From Streptantibioticus cattleyicolor NRRL 8057 = DSM 46488 (GTDB taxonomy: Bacteria > Actinomycetota > Actinomycetes > Streptomycetales > Streptomycetaceae), in contig NC_017586.1 of NCBI RefSeq assembly GCF_000240165.1, positions 3,100,001 through 3,164,000 of the forward strand: 64,000 bases of DNA, written 5' to 3'. The translations under genes and the position numbers were made by a program. Of the stretch, positions 60,872 through 64,000 are shown piece by piece. Below the pieces are notes generated by a model, which worked only from the letters and a program-made list of their open reading frames with translations, was not told where the DNA came from and ran no database searches. Every line of letters starts with the position of its first letter. The stretch's first letter is position 1.

Positions 60872-61558
60872 CAGCGCTCGTTCCTTTCCGTTAACGCCAG
60901 AGGATCTGCCCGTTGCCAACCAGAACCGCTCTCCCCCGTGAGGGCAGGTACACCGCGTGCGAGGCAGCGCATCACGCCGCCGACCGGGCGTGGAATGTGG
61001 CGAGGGGTGGCGCTCATTGGCGTTCGCCATGGAGTTTCGTGTCCGGCGTTCGCCTGGTGGTCCCGCGTGTTGTTGCGCCCTCGCCACAGGTGGAGGTCGG
61101 CCGTCGTCGGGTAGGACGCGCGGGTCGGGGATCGGGTTCCTGCCGTACCGGGGGCACCCGTGTGCCGCCCGGCCTCTCCGGCCGCCCCGTCGCCTGTCCC
61201 ACCTCGTACGTACCCGCCGACGTGGATATGACGCACTGTCGAATGTGCTCAGTCGACAGGTAATTGACCTTGGCTGCGGCTATTTCAAGTCAACTTTGCG
61301 TCAACCTCTCACCAGGAGCGGCTACGAGAGACACCCGGCAGCCACCTGCGCAATCCTGGACATGTCCTCATCCATGCGTGTACAAGGGAGGTATTGATAG
61401 CGGCGCAGCACGACATGGGGGTTTGCGATGCTATTGACGGAAAAAGCCAGGTCGCAGTCGCGCCCCTGCTCGTGGAACGAAGCCGACGAATACCACGGAA
61501 ATCGGGTGAATGCGGGCACCGCCTCGCACGGACGCATTCACGCCGGAAGCCGTCGGCC
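60872..61558. other. Divergent intergenic region without a clear gene
   Basis: 687 bp between the Prim-Pol and GAF/SpoIIE genes. It includes AT-richer DNA (61255-61310) with a direct repeat GTCAAC-N5-GTCAAC (61289-61305), a GGGAGGT box (61386-61392 region) and in-frame TTG 61394 / ATG 61415, which could give the phosphatase a longer N-terminus. No separate gene is supported. Confidence 0.45.
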
Positions 61559-63013
61559 ATGAACGCCCCCCACCTTCCGAAAGTGGCCGGAATCGACTCA
61601 CCCATTGCGGATGTCCCGCACAATGTGCCCACCTCGGCGGAGGCCGCGCAATCCGCCGCCCGCCGTGGCCGCTCCGGACCGCACCCCGTGTCCGACGACG
61701 CCCGCCCCGGCGACCGCCCCGCCGCCGCCGTGCAGGACCGGCTGGCCTGCTGGATCTCCGACCTGACCACGCTGCACGAACTCACCGAGCGCCTGGCGCA
61801 CACCGCTTCACTGGGCGCCGCGCTCGAAGAGCTGCTGCGCGCCGGCGCGAGCCTGGTCGGCGCGCGCCGGGGGCTCGCGGTACTCGAACCGGCCGACGGC
61901 CGGGGGCCGGCCACCCTCGTGGGACACGGACTGCTCCGCTCCGAACTCGGCGCCATCGAGACGGTGCCGCGCGACGCCGCCCTCTACGGTCAACTGCTGG
62001 ACGCCGGCGCCCCGTCCGGGACCGCGCCCGAGGGCGCACGCGCCGAGGTCATCAACTCCGACCTCGCCAACGAGCCCGGCCTCGACCCCAGACACCGCGA
62101 GGTCGCCGCCCACCTGGGCTTCCACGCAAGCTACGGGCTGCGGCTGGCCGCCGAGGGCGCCGGACACCTCGGCGCCGTCCTGTGGCTGTACGACGAGGCG
62201 GGCCAGCCCGGCGAGCGCCAGCGCCACCTGGCCGGGCTCTACGTCCGCTGCGCCGCCGCCCATCTCGCCCGCCAGATCGAACTGACCCGGGCCCGGGACA
62301 CCGTCGCCGTACTGCGCGAGGAACTCCTGCCGAGCCGGCTGCCGAGGGTGCCGGGGGTACGGATGGCGGTCCGGCACCGCACCGGACCGCTGGGCGGCGG
62401 CGACTGGTACGACGCGCTGCCGCTGCCGGAGGGCGCGCTGGGGCTCACGGTCGGCGGGGTGACCGGTTCCGGGCCCAGCACGGTGGCGGCGATGGGCCGG
62501 CTTCGCGCCTCGCTGCGGGCGTACGCGGTGATGGAGGGCGAGGATCCGGTCGCCGTCCTGTCCGACCTGGAGCTGCTGCTGCGGCTGACCGAGCCGGCCC
62601 GGGCGGCGACCGCGCTCTTCGCCTACGTCGAGCCCACGGCACGGCACCTGCTGATGGCGGGCGCCGGGCACTGCCCACCGCTGATCGTCGGCGCCCACCG
62701 CACCGAGTACGTGGAGACCTCGCTGTCGGCGCCGCTGGCCATGCTGAGCTGCTGGGAGGCGCCCAGTGTGGAACTGGACGCCGCGCCGGGAGAAACCGTA
62801 CTGCTGTACACCGACGGGCTGCTGCACCGTACCGGCGAACCGGTGGACCGGGCGTTCGCGCTGCTGCACGCGGCGGCGGCGGGCGCTCCCCGGACGGCCC
62901 GCGCGGACCCCGACCTCCTCGTCGACCACGTGCTGGAGGTGTGTCTGCCGGACGGACGGGACCGGATGGACAGCCCGGAGGACGTGGTGCTGCTGGCCGC
63001 GCGGTTCGACTGA
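61559..63013 (+). CDS. GAF-SpoIIE (PP2C-like) phosphatase, degenerate active site
   Basis: 484 residues. MNAPHLPKVAGID start, a GAF-like sensor (~70-250: TTLHELTERLAHTASLGAAL, ASYGLRLAAEGAGHLGAVLW), then a PP2C/SpoIIE domain: RTGPLGGGDWYDALPL keeps the first Asp, but the usual GDVxGHG reads GGVTGSG, losing the metal-binding Asp and the His. LLYTDGLLHR and EDVVLLAARF are retained. The family dephosphorylates anti-anti-sigma factors; this one may be weak or a pseudophosphatase. ATG 61559 fits remembered homologues; ATG 61415 is in frame. Confidence 0.87.
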   Translation: MNAPHLPKVAGIDSPIADVPHNVPTSAEAAQSAARRGRSGPHPVSDDARPGDRPAAAVQDRLACWISDLTTLHELTERLAHTASLGAALEELLRAGASLVGARRGLAVLEPADGRGPATLVGHGLLRSELGAIETVPRDAALYGQLLDAGAPSGTAPEGARAEVINSDLANEPGLDPRHREVAAHLGFHASYGLRLAAEGAGHLGAVLWLYDEAGQPGERQRHLAGLYVRCAAAHLARQIELTRARDTVAVLREELLPSRLPRVPGVRMAVRHRTGPLGGGDWYDALPLPEGALGLTVGGVTGSGPSTVAAMGRLRASLRAYAVMEGEDPVAVLSDLELLLRLTEPARAATALFAYVEPTARHLLMAGAGHCPPLIVGAHRTEYVETSLSAPLAMLSCWEAPSVELDAAPGETVLLYTDGLLHRTGEPVDRAFALLHAAAAGAPRTARADPDLLVDHVLEVCLPDGRDRMDSPEDVVLLAARFD

Positions 63014-63058
63014 ACGGACGGCGGACCCGGAGCGCCTATGTCGTGGGCATGATCCGAG

Positions 63059-63085
63059 TTATCCACAGGCGGGACGTTGTCCACA
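63059..63085 (+). promoter_or_regulatory. Two DnaA boxes upstream of pepP
   Basis: TTATCCACA (63059-63067) and TTGTCCACA (63077-63085), same orientation, 18 bp apart. The second equals the Streptomyces consensus. They lie 67 bp before the pepP start. Confidence 0.65.
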
Positions 63086-63151
63086 GGGTGGCGTTCACGG
63101 ATCCCCGCACATGCTTACGATGGCAATCGTCCAAGTGCGAGGAGGCATGAC

Positions 63152-64000
63152 GTGGCCGAGGAGCGCGCCCCGGAGAACACCGAAGGCGGACCCGAGACCG
63201 ATCGCCCCGCCGACCAGGCGGAGATCAAGCAGCGGAAGAACGGCCTGTACCCGGCCGTCTCCGACGAACTGGCCGAACTGATGAAGTCGGGCTGGGCCGA
63301 CACCGAGCTGCGCGACCTGCGGCCGGCCGACCAGGCCGAGTACGCCGCCGAGCGCCGCGCCGCGCTCTCCGCCCGCTTCCCCGGGGAGCGCCTGGTGATC
63401 CCGGCGGGCAACCTCAAGACGCGCTCCAACGACACCGACTACCCCTTCCGGGCCTCATCGGAGTACGTCCACCTCACCGGTGACCAGACGCAGGACGCCG
63501 TGCTCGTCCTGGAGCCCGAGGGCGACGGCCACCGGGCCACCGGCTACCTGCTGCCCCGTTCCAACCGGGAGAACGGCGAGTTCTGGCTGGACGGCCAGGG
63601 CGAGCTGTGGGTCGGCCGGCGGCACAGCCTCGGCGAGGCCGCCGTGCTGCTCGGCCTGGAGTGCCACGACGTACGCGAGATCGCCGACCACCTGCCCGAC
63701 GACCAGGTGCCCACCCGCGTGGTGCGCGGCTACGACGCCGGGGTCGAGCGGATCCTCGACGGCCGCACCGACGCCGGGCGCGACGAGGAGCTGAAGACGT
63801 TCCTCAGCGAGCTGCGGCTGGTCAAGGACGCCTGGGAGATCGGTGAACTCCAGCGGGCGGTCGACTCCACCGTGCGCGGCTTCGAGGACGTGGTGAAGGT
63901 CCTCGACAAGGCCGAGGCCACCTCCGAGCGCTACATCGAGGGCACCTTCTTCCTGCGCGCCCGCGTCGAGGGCAACGACGTCGGATACGGCACCATCGCC
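63152..64000 (+). CDS. pepP: Xaa-Pro aminopeptidase (aminopeptidase P), N-terminal part, cut by window end
   Basis: 283 codons visible, open at the window edge. A Glu/Asp-rich leader precedes the N-terminal creatinase-like domain: GERLVIPAGNLKTRSNDTDY, PFRASSEYVHLTGDQTQDAV, GYLLPRSNRENGEFW. The pita-bread catalytic domain begins near AWEIGELQRAVDSTVRGFED. Removes N-terminal residues preceding proline, using Mn. GTG 63152 has GGAGG (63141-63145). The metal ligands lie beyond the window. Confidence 0.93.
   Translation, partial: MAEERAPENTEGGPETDRPADQAEIKQRKNGLYPAVSDELAELMKSGWADTELRDLRPADQAEYAAERRAALSARFPGERLVIPAGNLKTRSNDTDYPFRASSEYVHLTGDQTQDAVLVLEPEGDGHRATGYLLPRSNRENGEFWLDGQGELWVGRRHSLGEAAVLLGLECHDVREIADHLPDDQVPTRVVRGYDAGVERILDGRTDAGRDEELKTFLSELRLVKDAWEIGELQRAVDSTVRGFEDVVKVLDKAEATSERYIEGTFFLRARVEGNDVGYGTIA

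Overview
The window is chromosomal DNA of a high-GC actinomycete, almost certainly a Streptomyces or close relative. It carries a two-domain geosmin synthase, Streptomyces-type parS sites, SigB-class sigma factors in tandem, SSI-like and DUF1906-like secreted proteins, GTG/TTG/CTG starts and very GC-rich third positions. The parS pair plus upp, tadA, the SRP RNA and many tRNA genes suggest the conserved core arm not far from oriC. The order upp - tadA-associated - tadA - tRNA-Ser - sigF/sigN-like resembles what I remember of Streptomyces coelicolor (not checked).

Layout. 1-6.9 kb: end of a TipAL-like regulator, a glycosyltransferase, two parS sites, geosmin synthase, and a convergent LytR_C/LCP wall-protein pair separated by a 14-bp tandem repeat. 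7.2-12.1 kb: the most unusual locus. A Crp/Fnr regulator with an intact cyclic-nucleotide pocket is followed by a translationally coupled trio: a class III nucleotide-cyclase-like protein, a STAND-like P-loop protein and an unknown protein. Cyclase and STAND proteins carry the same Gly/Asn-rich motif, at the C-terminus of one and the N-terminus of the other; this layout resembles bacterial amyloid-signalling effector/NLR pairs. Crp-like operators flank the regulator gene. 12.2-20.8 kb: housekeeping block (tRNA-Ser GGA, SRP RNA, upp, tadA, tRNA-Ser CGA, two SigB-type sigma factors). 20.8-34.8 kb: redox enzymes, MarR/TetR regulators, two DHA2 exporters (one fused to three carboxypeptidase-regulatory-like domains and followed by a similarly fused YceI protein), an orphan response regulator and a field of degenerate ~120-bp repeats. 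34.9-39.5 kb: initiator tRNA, then a 4.3-kb remnant of a pSAM2-type integrative element in tRNA-Arg(ACG). It is bounded by 98-bp direct repeats and holds an intact IS5-like insertion, an ATP-binding protein, a Nudix protein and a KorSA-like GntR repressor, but no integrase, replication or transfer gene. 39.9-52.3 kb: tRNA-Ser(GCT), an SSI-like inhibitor, a very large PAS/pseudokinase/receiver protein, an acyl-CoA ligase, an ECF sigma factor, a DUF1906 protein and an Ltp2/ChsH1/ChsH2-like operon. 52.6-64 kb: a small Asn-rich secreted protein, tRNA-Ser(TGA), HtrA-type protease, GDPD, a GHKL ATPase with a His/Asp-rich insert, a SEC-C protein, a Prim-Pol protein with a long insert, a degenerate SpoIIE-like phosphatase, a DnaA-box pair and the start of aminopeptidase P.

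All calls rest on reading motifs and context by eye; no database search was possible. Start codons were chosen from ribosome-binding sites, overlaps and remembered family N-termini.
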